From contig JAZAUS010000007.1 in the NCBI GenBank assembly GCA_036342255.1, forward strand, positions 1 to 64,000: DNA of 64,000 nucleotides, written 5' to 3'. Made by a program: the position numbers and the translations under genes. Positions 52,880-61,512 of the stretch are shown here, piece by piece; positions within the stretch are counted from its first letter, which is position 1, and each line of letters opens with the position of its first letter. The DNA is from RUG11198 sp036342255 (GTDB lineage Bacteria; Bacillota_I; Bacilli_A; RF39; UBA660). Below the pieces are notes generated by a model. It ran no database searches, was not told the DNA's origin, and saw only the letters and a program-made list of their open reading frames with translations.

Positions 52880-53548
52880 TTATCTAAACTTTGAATGTGA
52901 TTTCTTTTCAGTTATTTGTGAATATTTCATTCCAAGTAGTTTTTCTCTAGTTATATTTGTATAATATACTTTTCTATTCTTGCCATTTTTATTAAACATA
53001 TTCAAAAATAATAATTTTTGTTCGATACTCATTTTATCTTTTTTATTGTTTAGATCAATTTCAGTAAGTTTATCAAAACCTAAACTCTCATGAATTGAAG
53101 ATATATTAGGATTAAAAAATATTGGTGATACAGCAAATAATGAATTAATTGTAGTATCTTCTGAAAATATAATCTGCATCCTAGATAAGAAATCTTCTAA
53201 TTGTTCTTTATAATAATAATAAAACAATTTATCGCCTATTTCTTTTTTAAAACCTCTTAAATCTTTAGGAATTATATGCATATGTATTGTATTTTTTGTT
53301 CTTCCATAGCAAAATAATTCATTAATATTAATAAATTTATCAGATAGATCTTCTTGAATTAAGCTTTTTCTAATTAAATCCGATAAGTATTGTTCTATAT
53401 TTTCTTCAGATATATTTAATTGATTTAACTTTGTTTTTAACTCTTCGTCACTTATTTCGTCTAATGATTTCAACAAATGATTGATAGCAGATTCGTTTTC
53501 TTTTGTTTTCATATTCTCTAATGTTCTTTTTATATTTTTTCTTTCCAT
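52880..53548 (-). CDS. hypothetical protein, 222 residues
   Basis: Soluble. The N-terminal 60 residues are helical (NESAINHLLKSLDEISDEEL); the core contains YGRTKNTIHMHIIPKDLRGF and SPIFFNPNISSIHESLGFDKL. The latter is slightly reminiscent of the end of acetyltransferase (GNAT) folds, but I would not assign it. GAGGT precedes the start, 10 bp after the serine hydrolase gene, so it is probably its operon partner. Confidence 0.75.
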   Translation of the reverse strand: MERKNIKRTLENMKTKENESAINHLLKSLDEISDEELKTKLNQLNISEENIEQYLSDLIRKSLIQEDLSDKFININELFCYGRTKNTIHMHIIPKDLRGFKKEIGDKLFYYYYKEQLEDFLSRMQIIFSEDTTINSLFAVSPIFFNPNISSIHESLGFDKLTEIDLNNKKDKMSIEQKLLFLNMFNKNGKNRKVYYTNITREKLLGMKYSQITEKKSHSKFR

Positions 53549-53558
53549 ATTATATACC

Positions 53559-54377
53559 TCATTTAAATTTTAATATTTTATTTATTTCATTTATTTTTTT
53601 TGCTGTTTTGTTAAAGAATGATTCTTTGTATTTATATTGGTTTAGTCTTGTTAATATTATTAAGAAGTAGGAATCATTATCATCTTCTATATAGCCGGCT
53701 TCGTGATAATAAACATCGAATGAGCCATATTTTCTCATGAATGTTTTATTATCTATATACTTAGAATCTATTAATTTAGTAGATGTATTTTGAAGATATT
53801 CTTTAAAATCTTTACTATATTTTTTATTAGAGTCTATATATTCTTTTATTTTTTTCCAGTATATTATCATATCAGTACAGTTAATGGCGCCAAAGGAATC
53901 TGTTTCTTTTCCTTCCATGGTATGTTTGGCGCCTAGGTTTAGGCCATATTCTTTTAATTTATCTTTTCCTATTAAATTAACTAATTTTATATAGGCTGTA
54001 TTATCACTTTCAGTTATAGTTAATTCAGTTAATTTTTTTATAGTATAATAAGTATCTTTAGTTTGTTCTTTTATGATACCTGTTCCTCTTTTTATATCAT
54101 CCATTGTTACTAATAATTTATCTTCTAGATTTATTTTATTTTGTTCTGATAGTTCTAGTATCATTAAACATATTAATACTTTTATAGAGCTTGCAGCATA
54201 AAATAATAGATCTTTATTATAAGATATAATATTATTAGTATTAGTATTTTCATAATAGAAGGCTACTTTTCTTCCTCTTTCTGATTCTTTTAAATATATA
54301 TTTATTAAGCTATTAATTTTTTCTTTTACTTTATTATTTTTTATATTATTTATATCTGTTGTTATGTTATAGTTCAT
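53559..54377 (-). CDS. serine hydrolase of the class A beta-lactamase fold
   Basis: 272 residues. SxxK in AASSIKVLICL near residue 64, and SDN in TITESDNTAYIKL. The third motif, normally KTG, is not evident; HEAGYIED stands at the expected place. No signal peptide is seen, which is odd for a penicillin-interacting enzyme. Probably a peptidase or esterase of this fold rather than a drug-resistance enzyme. Operon with the small gene upstream and 52880-53548 downstream. Confidence 0.78.
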   Translation of the reverse strand: MNYNITTDINNIKNNKVKEKINSLINIYLKESERGRKVAFYYENTNTNNIISYNKDLLFYAASSIKVLICLMILELSEQNKINLEDKLLVTMDDIKRGTGIIKEQTKDTYYTIKKLTELTITESDNTAYIKLVNLIGKDKLKEYGLNLGAKHTMEGKETDSFGAINCTDMIIYWKKIKEYIDSNKKYSKDFKEYLQNTSTKLIDSKYIDNKTFMRKYGSFDVYYHEAGYIEDDNDSYFLIILTRLNQYKYKESFFNKTAKKINEINKILKFK

Positions 54378-54394
54378 ATTTTTCTCCTTATCTA

Positions 54395-54772
54395 TTATCT
54401 ATTTATTGTTTCACCTGGTAGTAATAATAATCTTTTTGTTTTATTTTTTAATAGTTGTCTTTCAAAATATTTGAGTTCTAGTATTTCACCATATGAATAG
54501 CTAGTTTGTCTTTGGATAGATCTAGATGGTAATGGTATATTTTCTTCTTCATATTTGGCTATCCATTCTAATTCATATAATAAAGAGTATTTTTTAGTTA
54601 TTTTAATACTATCGTTTTCTATTATATTATTATATCTTTCTTCTATATATTCTCCGATTGATTGATCTTTATTTTTGTATATTGGTATGAGGTTATATAA
54701 TCCATCTTCTATGGCTTTATTTATCCATAATTGATTATATAATATAGAATTCTTTTTTGTTATTTTTGTCAT
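54395..54772 (-). CDS. hypothetical protein, 125 residues
   Basis: Basic, soluble, with two similar segments (NSILYNQLWINKAIEDG and YSLLYELEWIAKYEEEN), hinting at an internal duplication of about 60 residues. Starts 7 bp after mnmE, so it is read from the mnmE message. No family recognised. Confidence 0.72.
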   Translation of the reverse strand: MTKITKKNSILYNQLWINKAIEDGLYNLIPIYKNKDQSIGEYIEERYNNIIENDSIKITKKYSLLYELEWIAKYEEENIPLPSRSIQRQTSYSYGEILELKYFERQLLKNKTKRLLLLPGETINR

Positions 54773-54779
54773 TATATCA

Positions 54780-56129
54780 CTACTTTCCTAGACAGAATCT
54801 TGAGAATAATTCGTCTATTAATTCATCAGTATAGGTAACTCCTATTATTTCTCCTAAGATATCCCAGGCGTTTTTTAGATCTAGTTCTACTATGTCTATA
54901 GGGCTATTATTATTTATGTTAGAGATAGATTCATTTATTTTAGATAGGGATTTCTTTAGAAGAGAGATGCTTCTAGCACTTGTTAGGTAAGTTAAATCAT
55001 TAGTATTAATAGATTCTAGATTAAAGATTCTTTTTATTTCTTCTTTTATTATATCTATTCCTATATTATCTTTAATACTTATTTTTATAGGGTTAAGGGT
55101 AGGGGATAAGGTTAATTTATCTTCTAGATCTATTTTATTAATTACTATTATATGAGGTTTATTTTTGATGTTATTTATTATTTCTAATTCTTCTTTAGTA
55201 ATTTTTTCATTATTATTAAGAACCATAATAATTAGATCTGATGATTTGATTATTTCTTTGCTTTTATCTACTCCTATTTTTTCTACGATATTATTAGTAT
55301 CTCTTATGCCGGCTGTATCTATTATATTTAGGATAAGGCCATCTAAATTGATAGTACCTTCTACTATATCTCTGGTTGTTCCTTCGATATCTGTTACTAT
55401 TGCTTTATTTTCTTCTAGTAGGGAATTTAGAAGACTACTTTTTCCGACATTGGGTTTACCAATTATTCCGACATTGATACCGGTATTTAGTAGTTTGCCA
55501 TTTTCTGATTCTTTTATTACTTTAGTTAATTCTTTTTTTAGAGATAATATTTCTGGTAATATTTTTTCGTTGGTTACTACTTCTATATCTTCGTATTCGG
55601 GATAATCAATATTTACTTCTATATTTGAGATGATGCTTACTAGTTTAGAGCGTAAGTCTTTTATAAGATTAGATACATTTCCACTTAATTGGTTTATGGC
55701 AATATCTCTTGTTTTTTCATTTTTTGAATTAATTAGATTCATGACTCCGTCAGCTTCTATTAGGTCTATTCTTCCATTAAGGAAGGCTCTTTTAGTAAAT
55801 TCTCCTGGTTCTGCTAGACGGGCTCCTTTTAAGAGCAGTAGTTCTAATATTTTGTTAGTAGTAGCTATACCTCCATGACAGTTTATTTCAATTATGTCTT
55901 CTCTTGTAAATGTTTTAGGGGCTAGCATTACTGATACTAGTACTTCATCTATTATTTTGTTATTATCATGGATATGGCCATAGTGTATAGTATGGGTGTC
56001 TACTTTTGTCAAATCTTTTCCTTTAAAAATTTTATTTACAATATTAATGCTATCTTTACCACTTACTCTTATAATAGATATGGCTCCAACGCCTAAAGCA
56101 GTTGAGATTGCTGCTATTGTATCATCCAT
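54780..56129 (-). CDS. mnmE: tRNA modification GTPase MnmE
   Basis: 449 residues. N-terminal tetrahydrofolate-binding domain (DDTIAAISTALGVGAISIIR), central helical part with an inserted G domain (GKPNVGKSSLLNSL, DTAGIRDT, NKID), and the C-terminal catalytic CLGK. Partner of MnmG for wobble-uridine modification. Normally adjacent to mnmG; here the accessory insert splits them. Confidence 0.97.
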   Translation of the reverse strand: MDDTIAAISTALGVGAISIIRVSGKDSINIVNKIFKGKDLTKVDTHTIHYGHIHDNNKIIDEVLVSVMLAPKTFTREDIIEINCHGGIATTNKILELLLLKGARLAEPGEFTKRAFLNGRIDLIEADGVMNLINSKNEKTRDIAINQLSGNVSNLIKDLRSKLVSIISNIEVNIDYPEYEDIEVVTNEKILPEILSLKKELTKVIKESENGKLLNTGINVGIIGKPNVGKSSLLNSLLEENKAIVTDIEGTTRDIVEGTINLDGLILNIIDTAGIRDTNNIVEKIGVDKSKEIIKSSDLIIMVLNNNEKITKEELEIINNIKNKPHIIVINKIDLEDKLTLSPTLNPIKISIKDNIGIDIIKEEIKRIFNLESINTNDLTYLTSARSISLLKKSLSKINESISNINNNSPIDIVELDLKNAWDILGEIIGVTYTDELIDELFSRFCLGK

Positions 56130-56167
56130 ATTATCCCTCCTTTTTATGTAAATATTTTATCATAATA

Positions 56168-56197
56168 AGTAAAAAAAAGAAATAGGGGAGTATTTCT
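56168..56197 (-). terminator. intrinsic terminator of mscS
   Basis: AGAAATA / TATTTCT stem, 6-base loop, T run on the minus strand. Confidence 0.8.
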
Positions 56198-57053
56198 ATT
56201 TATAGAGTTCTATTTCTTTATTTTTATAGGCTTCTAGTATTTTATTCCAGATATTAGAGTTTACATATCTGGCTTTTTTAGGGTGAATTAGATATCTTAC
56301 TGTTAGTTCTATGTGTTCATCTATTACTTGAGTATAGATAACGGGTTCATAATTGTTGTAATATATTCTATATTCATTAGTAATATTTTTTAATTGTTTT
56401 TTCATTTTATTTGGTATTTTTTTGATGATATCATTAGAATTAACTATTTTATATATGATTTTTTTTGATTCATTTAAATCACTATCTAGGGGTATTTTTA
56501 CTGTTAATTCGTTCCAGATATATTTGAAGGCTCTGTTGTAGTTTCTTAATGGATACTGAAAAATAGTAGAGTTTGGTATATGGGTGATAACACCTGTGCT
56601 TTGGCCGATAAAGTTTTCATTAGTTACTTCTAATACTTCAAAACTAAGGGCGTTGATGTTAATGACGTCTCCTTTAGAATTATTAATTTCAATTCTGTCT
56701 TCTATATCAAATGGTTTCCTTATTTTAATGTATATTCCTGAGAAAAAGTTAAATATTAAGTCTCTTAATGCTATGGTGAATCCTGCTGATATAAAGCTTA
56801 TAACGGTTACAAAATTACTTATATATTTTTCCCATAGAATAAAAATAAATAGTACTTTTAAGATGTTTATTAATAATTTATATTTTTTGGTATAGATATA
56901 TTTATTTTTAGAGTTAGCTGTGTGTTTTATTATTTCTGTACCTATTTTTGTTAATATATCTAGGGAGAAGAAGATACCAATTGATTTTATGATTATGATT
57001 AGATAGTTTATGTTTATACTAGTTAATTTACTTAAATATTTTAATAATTCCAT
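56196..57053 (-). CDS. small-conductance mechanosensitive channel (MscS family)
   Basis: 285 residues. Three hydrophobic segments in the first 110 residues, then the pore-lining and beta-domain sequence (SAGFTIALRDLIFNFFSGIYI, KPFDIEDRI, TGVITHIPNS). Releases solutes during hypo-osmotic shock. Same size as compact Firmicutes MscS proteins. It lies just upstream of mnmE in the message order and ends at a terminator. Confidence 0.9.
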   Translation of the reverse strand: MELLKYLSKLTSININYLIIIIKSIGIFFSLDILTKIGTEIIKHTANSKNKYIYTKKYKLLINILKVLFIFILWEKYISNFVTVISFISAGFTIALRDLIFNFFSGIYIKIRKPFDIEDRIEINNSKGDVININALSFEVLEVTNENFIGQSTGVITHIPNSTIFQYPLRNYNRAFKYIWNELTVKIPLDSDLNESKKIIYKIVNSNDIIKKIPNKMKKQLKNITNEYRIYYNNYEPVIYTQVIDEHIELTVRYLIHPKKARYVNSNIWNKILEAYKNKEIELYK

Positions 57054-57148
57054 AATATCACTTCTTTCTTGACACGAATGATAATTATATCATATTTTAT
57101 GAATTATAGTATCAAAAAAGAAAGATATTTTTAATAGTTGACACAAAA

Positions 57149-57178
57149 AAAGAAGAAAAGTGTCTAATTTTCTTCTTT
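57149..57178 (-). terminator. intrinsic terminator of yidC-jag
   Basis: AAAGAAGAAAA / TTTTCTTCTTT 11-bp stem with an 8-base loop and T run. Confidence 0.9.
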
Positions 57179-57775
57179 TGGTTTTATTACAACATATCTA
57201 TTAGGTTCTTCTCCTTCACTTTCAGTGAAAACAAATTTATTATTTGTTAGAACATTATGAACAATTCTTCTTTCATAAGAATTCATTGGATCTAGTTTAG
57301 CTTCTACTTTTGTGTTTTTTACTTCACGAGCCACTTTTTTAGCTAATCTTTCGATTGTTATGAGTCTTTTTTCTTTATAATTTTCAACATCGATGATTAT
57401 TTTGTATTTTTCATTAATACTATTAGGAACCATTTGTCTAATTATGTTTTGGAATGCTTGAATATTTTTACCATTCTTACCTATTAATATTGAGTTATTA
57501 TCTGAAAATAGTGTAATACTAATAGTATCTTCTCTTCTTCTAACTTCAAGATTAACTTTAATATTCATTAATTCTGTTATTTCTTTTATACTATCTTTTA
57601 AATAATCAATAACGTCATTTAAATCAATTACTTCTATTTTTACTATTTTTTTTAGTAGGCCTTGTTTATTTTCAAGAATCTTGATAATTAAATTTTCTTC
57701 AGTAGTTTTTAATTCTTCGATTGCTTTTTCTAAAGCTTCTTCATAAGTTTTTCCTTCAAATGTATAAGTTTTCAT
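57164..57775 (-). CDS. jag: RNA-binding protein Jag/KhpB
   Basis: 203 residues with Jag-N domain (TFEGKTYEEALEKAIEEL), a KH domain carrying IGKNGKNIQAFQNI near residue 98, and an R3H domain (NSYERRIVHNVLTNN) near the C-terminus. RNA-binding partner of KhpA in cell-wall and division control. Overlaps the yidC stop by one base. Confidence 0.95.
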   Translation of the reverse strand: MKTYTFEGKTYEEALEKAIEELKTTEENLIIKILENKQGLLKKIVKIEVIDLNDVIDYLKDSIKEITELMNIKVNLEVRRREDTISITLFSDNNSILIGKNGKNIQAFQNIIRQMVPNSINEKYKIIIDVENYKEKRLITIERLAKKVAREVKNTKVEAKLDPMNSYERRIVHNVLTNNKFVFTESEGEEPNRYVVIKPKEEN

Positions 57776-58695
57776 TATTTTACCTTCTTTCTTTCAACAT
57801 ATATATTTTGACCTATTGTAAATAAACTTGATGTAATCCAATATATTCCTAATGCTGCTGGTAGGGATAATGATGCAAATGCAATCATAGCCATCATAAA
57901 ATATAATGTATATTTCATACTACTTGCTGCTGGTCCAGACTGATCTTTCATTGTTTTTCTAAAAGAGAAGAATGAAGTACCTATAATTAATACTAATAAT
58001 AATATGTACCAATAATTATGATGTGTAGCTAAACCTACCCATGGTGTAGTTCCCATTTGATAGAATAAGAAATTATTTTCAAATAGGGCTGGTGTTCTAT
58101 TAATAGCTTCTAAAAATGCAAATAATAGTGGTAGTTGAACAAAAGCTAATATACAACCTCCCATAGGATTTATATTATATTTTTTATAGATCATCATCAT
58201 TTCTTGAGCTTTTTTAGTTTGATCTTCTTGACTATCTTTTCCTTTATACTTCTTTTCTAGCTTATCCAATTCAGGTTGAGCTTTTTTTAATAATTCTGAT
58301 TGCATTGCTGTTTTTTGAGTTACAGGCATTAAAGCTAATCTAATTAATAAACATGTAACTATTATTGAACTACCATAACTTTTTAAAGCTTTACCTATTT
58401 TTAATATTAGCCATGCTAATGGTTTAACAAAAATACTTGTCCATAAACCTTCATAATCTGCTAATGGTGTGAATTTTTCACATGAAGGTAATTTAGAAAT
58501 TTTAACTTTATTTTTTTTATATATCTTTATTACTTCTTTATTAGTTGGCTTACAAATTATATTCTCTGTTATTGATTGTCCTGTATTTTTGTTAATAATT
58601 ACTTTATTATCTTTATCTTTTAATGTTTTAGCACAACCAGTTAATAAAAATATCATTATTACAGCTATAATTATTTTTTTTGTTTTATTATTCAT
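57775..58695 (-). CDS. yidC: membrane insertase YidC (SpoIIIJ type)
   Basis: 306 residues from ATG 58695 (GGAGA upstream). Lipoprotein signal peptide with Cys21 in LLTGC. The 60KD_IMP domain with five membrane helices holds GGCILAFVQLPLLFAFLEAI and a conserved arginine region (LLIRLALMPVTQKTAMQ). Inserts membrane proteins with or without Sec. Overlaps the end of rnpA by 8 bp. Confidence 0.96.
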   Translation of the reverse strand: MNNKTKKIIIAVIMIFLLTGCAKTLKDKDNKVIINKNTGQSITENIICKPTNKEVIKIYKKNKVKISKLPSCEKFTPLADYEGLWTSIFVKPLAWLILKIGKALKSYGSSIIVTCLLIRLALMPVTQKTAMQSELLKKAQPELDKLEKKYKGKDSQEDQTKKAQEMMMIYKKYNINPMGGCILAFVQLPLLFAFLEAINRTPALFENNFLFYQMGTTPWVGLATHHNYWYILLLVLIIGTSFFSFRKTMKDQSGPAASSMKYTLYFMMAMIAFASLSLPAALGIYWITSSLFTIGQNIYVERKKVK

Positions 58696-59023
58696 TTTTT
58701 TCTCCAATCTTTTTTATTGCATTAATAAATTGTTTTTCCATATCGTTGTATTTTAATTCAATTAATCTCTTTCTAATTATTATAACATAATCATATGATT
58801 TTGGAAGAATAAATTCATTATTATCTATAATATTTTTTACTTGTCTTTTTATTTTATTTCTTAAATAGGCTTTGCCTGTTTTTTTAGGAACTGAAATGCC
58901 ATATTTATTATTTTTTTCTTTTTTAGAATAATAAATAATAAAATAATTATTTTTAATAAAAGGACAATTATTTATTATTTGAGTAAATTCTAATTTACTT
59001 TTTATAATTTGTTTTTTTTTCAT
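58688..59023 (-). CDS. rnpA: ribonuclease P protein component
   Basis: 111 residues. Family patterns: YYSKKEKNNKYGISVPKK and the basic RNR-type segment KAYLRNKIKRQVKNII. Protein subunit for tRNA 5' processing. Between rpmH and yidC as in nearly all bacteria. Confidence 0.94.
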   Translation of the reverse strand: MKKKQIIKSKLEFTQIINNCPFIKNNYFIIYYSKKEKNNKYGISVPKKTGKAYLRNKIKRQVKNIIDNNEFILPKSYDYVIIIRKRLIELKYNDMEKQFINAIKKIGEKNE

Positions 59024-59084
59024 TATTTACCTCCAAATATTTTACTTATATATAATATATGAAAGAAAAAATTAATTTGATAGT

Positions 59085-59109
59085 AAAAAAATGCTACCAT
59101 GTAGCATTA
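59085..59109 (-). terminator. terminator or attenuator between rpmH and rnpA
   Basis: ATGCTAC / GTAGCAT stem with a 3-base loop and T run on the minus strand. It would reduce rnpA expression relative to rpmH. Confidence 0.8.
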
Positions 59110-59229
59110 TGCGCATAATCTTTTTCTTTTTTTAGCTCTTCTTTTCTTTAAAACGTTACCTTTAATACGAGAAAAAAATCCATGTTTTTTTGCTCTTTTT
59201 GCTTTATTTGGTTGATAAGTTCTTTTCAT
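59107..59229 (-). CDS. rpmH: 50S ribosomal protein L34
   Basis: 40 residues, translated from the sequence (begins MKRTYQPNKAKRAKKHGFFS, ends RKRLCA). Family members are usually 44 residues; four are missing in the middle loop. GGAGGTG lies upstream, and a consensus promoter is at 59259-59287. Confidence 0.95.
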   Translation of the reverse strand: MKRTYQPNKAKRAKKHGFFSRIKGNVLKKRRAKKRKRLCA

Positions 59230-59258
59230 ATTAACACCTCCAAGTCAAATGCTATTTT

Positions 59259-59287
59259 ATTATATATGTTAAATTAAGTAATGTCAA
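59259..59287 (-). promoter_or_regulatory. consensus promoter of rpmH
   Basis: On the minus strand TTGACA (59282-59287), 17 bp, TATAAT (59259-59264). Confidence 0.85.
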
Positions 59288-59391
59288 CTATTATGTTTAC
59301 AAAAAAGGCCTTATTTTAATTTTTTTTTATTTTTTTGTTTAAATATATTAATTTTTGTGTTAAAATTAGGTAAAGAATAGGAGGAGTATTA

Positions 59392-61146
59392 ATGTTTAAG
59401 GAAATAACTGCTATTAGTAAGAACTATGCTATGGTTAGATTAGAAGGTAAAGCTAATGATGACTTATTAAATATGAATGTTATTTTTGAAGATGGAACTA
59501 AAAAAATATTAGGTGAAGTTGAAGAAATTGACAAAGATCAATTGAAGATTAGTTTTTTAGGAGAATTTATTAATGATCGTTTTTTAGGTGGTATTATAAG
59601 AAAACCTAGTTTAACTTCTAAAATTAGAATGATTAATCAAAAAGAGTTAGCTGAGTTAGTTGGGGATAATGATAATAAAAGTATGCAATTAGGGTTATCT
59701 CCACTTTATAATGATTATCCTATTAAAGTTAATATAGATAGTATGTGGAGTAATCATACTGCTATTTTTGGTAATACTGGTAGTGGTAAAACTTATGGAG
59801 TTTCTCGTTTCGTACAAAATTTATTTACTATTCCTGATAAAATACCTTTTAATGGTAATATATTTATATTTAATAATACTGATGAGTATGATAATGCTTT
59901 TAAAAGTATAAATACTTATAATGTTAATTTTAATTATAAAATGTATTCTATCAATGGAGAAAGTAATAATTGTATCAGACTTCCTTTATGGTTATTATCA
60001 GTTGATGATTATGCTAATATATTGGATGTTACTGATTATTCGCAATTGGCTGTTATTGAAAAAATGTTAAGTTTAGTTTCAGCTTTTGCTAGAAATGATG
60101 AAGAATCACATAGATATAAAAATCATCTAATTGCAAGTGCTATTACTTCTGTTTTATATACTAACCAAACTCCTGGTCGTATAAGAGACCAAATATTCTC
60201 TATTTTAGAAAAATGTCATACTGAGGAATTAAGCTTGGATGTAGATGTTCCTGGTATTGGTTATACAAGGCAATTTAGAAAATGTTTTGAGATAGATAGT
60301 AAAGGTGAATTTGCTGAACGTGTTTTAATAGCAGAATATATTCAAAAATTCCTTGATAATGAAACAAAATGGAATGAAGATTATGTTCCTATCTACTTTA
60401 CTTTAGATGATTTAGAAGTTGCTTTAAACTTTACTTTAATATCTGAAGGATTACTTCTTAATGAAAAGTCTTATAGTGAAGCTATGGCTTTAAAAGTTAA
60501 GTTACATACAATTAATAATAGTAGTTATAAAAAGATATTTGAATATGATAGATTTGTAACAAGTAGTGAATTTATTATGGATCTAATTATGATTGGGCAA
60601 AATAAGAGAGCTCAAATTATTAATTTTGTATTGGAAGAAATTGATGATAGATTTGCTAAAGCGCTAGTTAAAGTATATTGTCGTATTGTATTTAAATTTA
60701 GTAAATCTCTTAAGGATAGAGGTGCGATGCCTATACATCTAATGTTAGAAGAGGCTCATAGATACGTACAAAGAGATAATGATATAAATATACTTGGTTA
60801 TAATATGTTTGAAAGAATAGCTAAAGAAGGAAGAAAATTTGGAGTTGTGCTTGATTTGATTACTCAGAGACCTACTGAATTATCAGAATCTGTTATATCT
60901 CAGTGTAGTAATTTCTTGATATTTAAAATTACTCACCCAACAGATTTGGAATATATTAGAAAAATGGTTCCTAATATTAGTGCTGATGTTATAGAAAAAC
61001 AAAAAGCACTTCAATCTGGAACTTGTGTTGCATTTGGTATGATGATGAAGATTCCTATGATAGTAAAAATGCAATTACCTAATCCTGAACCTATGAGTTC
61101 GAATGCATCTATTTATAACAAGTGGATGGTTGATTGGAATAAATAA
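59392..61146 (+). CDS. HerA-type ATPase (DUF87 family)
   Basis: 584 residues. N-terminal HAS-barrel-like beta region (about 1-90), Walker A GNTGSGKT at residues 127-134, Walker B region HLMLEEAHRY near 445-455, and the arginine-finger region QRPTELSESVISQ, all typical of HerA/FtsK-like hexameric ATPases. HerA proteins pump DNA with a nuclease partner (NurA) in archaea and in several bacterial defence systems; no nuclease gene is next to it here. AGGAGG precedes the start. Located between the origin and rpmH. Confidence 0.88.
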   Translation: MFKEITAISKNYAMVRLEGKANDDLLNMNVIFEDGTKKILGEVEEIDKDQLKISFLGEFINDRFLGGIIRKPSLTSKIRMINQKELAELVGDNDNKSMQLGLSPLYNDYPIKVNIDSMWSNHTAIFGNTGSGKTYGVSRFVQNLFTIPDKIPFNGNIFIFNNTDEYDNAFKSINTYNVNFNYKMYSINGESNNCIRLPLWLLSVDDYANILDVTDYSQLAVIEKMLSLVSAFARNDEESHRYKNHLIASAITSVLYTNQTPGRIRDQIFSILEKCHTEELSLDVDVPGIGYTRQFRKCFEIDSKGEFAERVLIAEYIQKFLDNETKWNEDYVPIYFTLDDLEVALNFTLISEGLLLNEKSYSEAMALKVKLHTINNSSYKKIFEYDRFVTSSEFIMDLIMIGQNKRAQIINFVLEEIDDRFAKALVKVYCRIVFKFSKSLKDRGAMPIHLMLEEAHRYVQRDNDINILGYNMFERIAKEGRKFGVVLDLITQRPTELSESVISQCSNFLIFKITHPTDLEYIRKMVPNISADVIEKQKALQSGTCVAFGMMMKIPMIVKMQLPNPEPMSSNASIYNKWMVDWNK

Positions 61147-61147
61147 A

Positions 61148-61176
61148 GATCTAGAAATAATTCTAGATTTTTTTTT
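61148..61176 (+). terminator. intrinsic terminator of the HerA-type gene
   Basis: ATCTAGAA / TTCTAGAT stem with a 4-base loop and T run. Confidence 0.9.
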
Positions 61177-61189
61177 ATTCTTTTTTTTG

Positions 61190-61430
61190 TTTTATTATTT
61201 TTCCACATTTTTGATATTTGTTTTTCCTTTATTTATTGCAATTTCTAGTATTTTCCACAAAATTCAACATGTTGAAAAAATAGTTTTCCACAGTCTGTTT
61301 AAAAGTGGTGTTGTGGATAAATGTGGAAAAGTAGCTTTAAAGCTTTAATAATAAAGGATTTGTATGTTGATAAGTATGTTTATTATTTGTTGTTGTTTTT
61401 CTAATTCTGTGGATAGTTTTCCACAGTTTA
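61190..61430. other. origin of replication, upstream DnaA-box cluster (oriC)
   Basis: The gap 61147-61512 holds a perfect DnaA box on the minus strand (61312-61320), a one-off box (61408-61416), and TTTTCCACA-type boxes at 61199, 61251, 61284 and 61417 and, on the minus strand, 61322. The flanks are very AT-rich. Gene orientation changes here, with the ribosomal and modification genes leftward and dnaA-dnaN rightward. Confidence 0.9.
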
Positions 61431-61512
61431 TTTTTTTGTTACTTTATAATGAAATATATACATTTTTATTTTTTTTATGTTAAAATGTTTTTAAGTGTTA
61501 GGAGGTAAGTGT

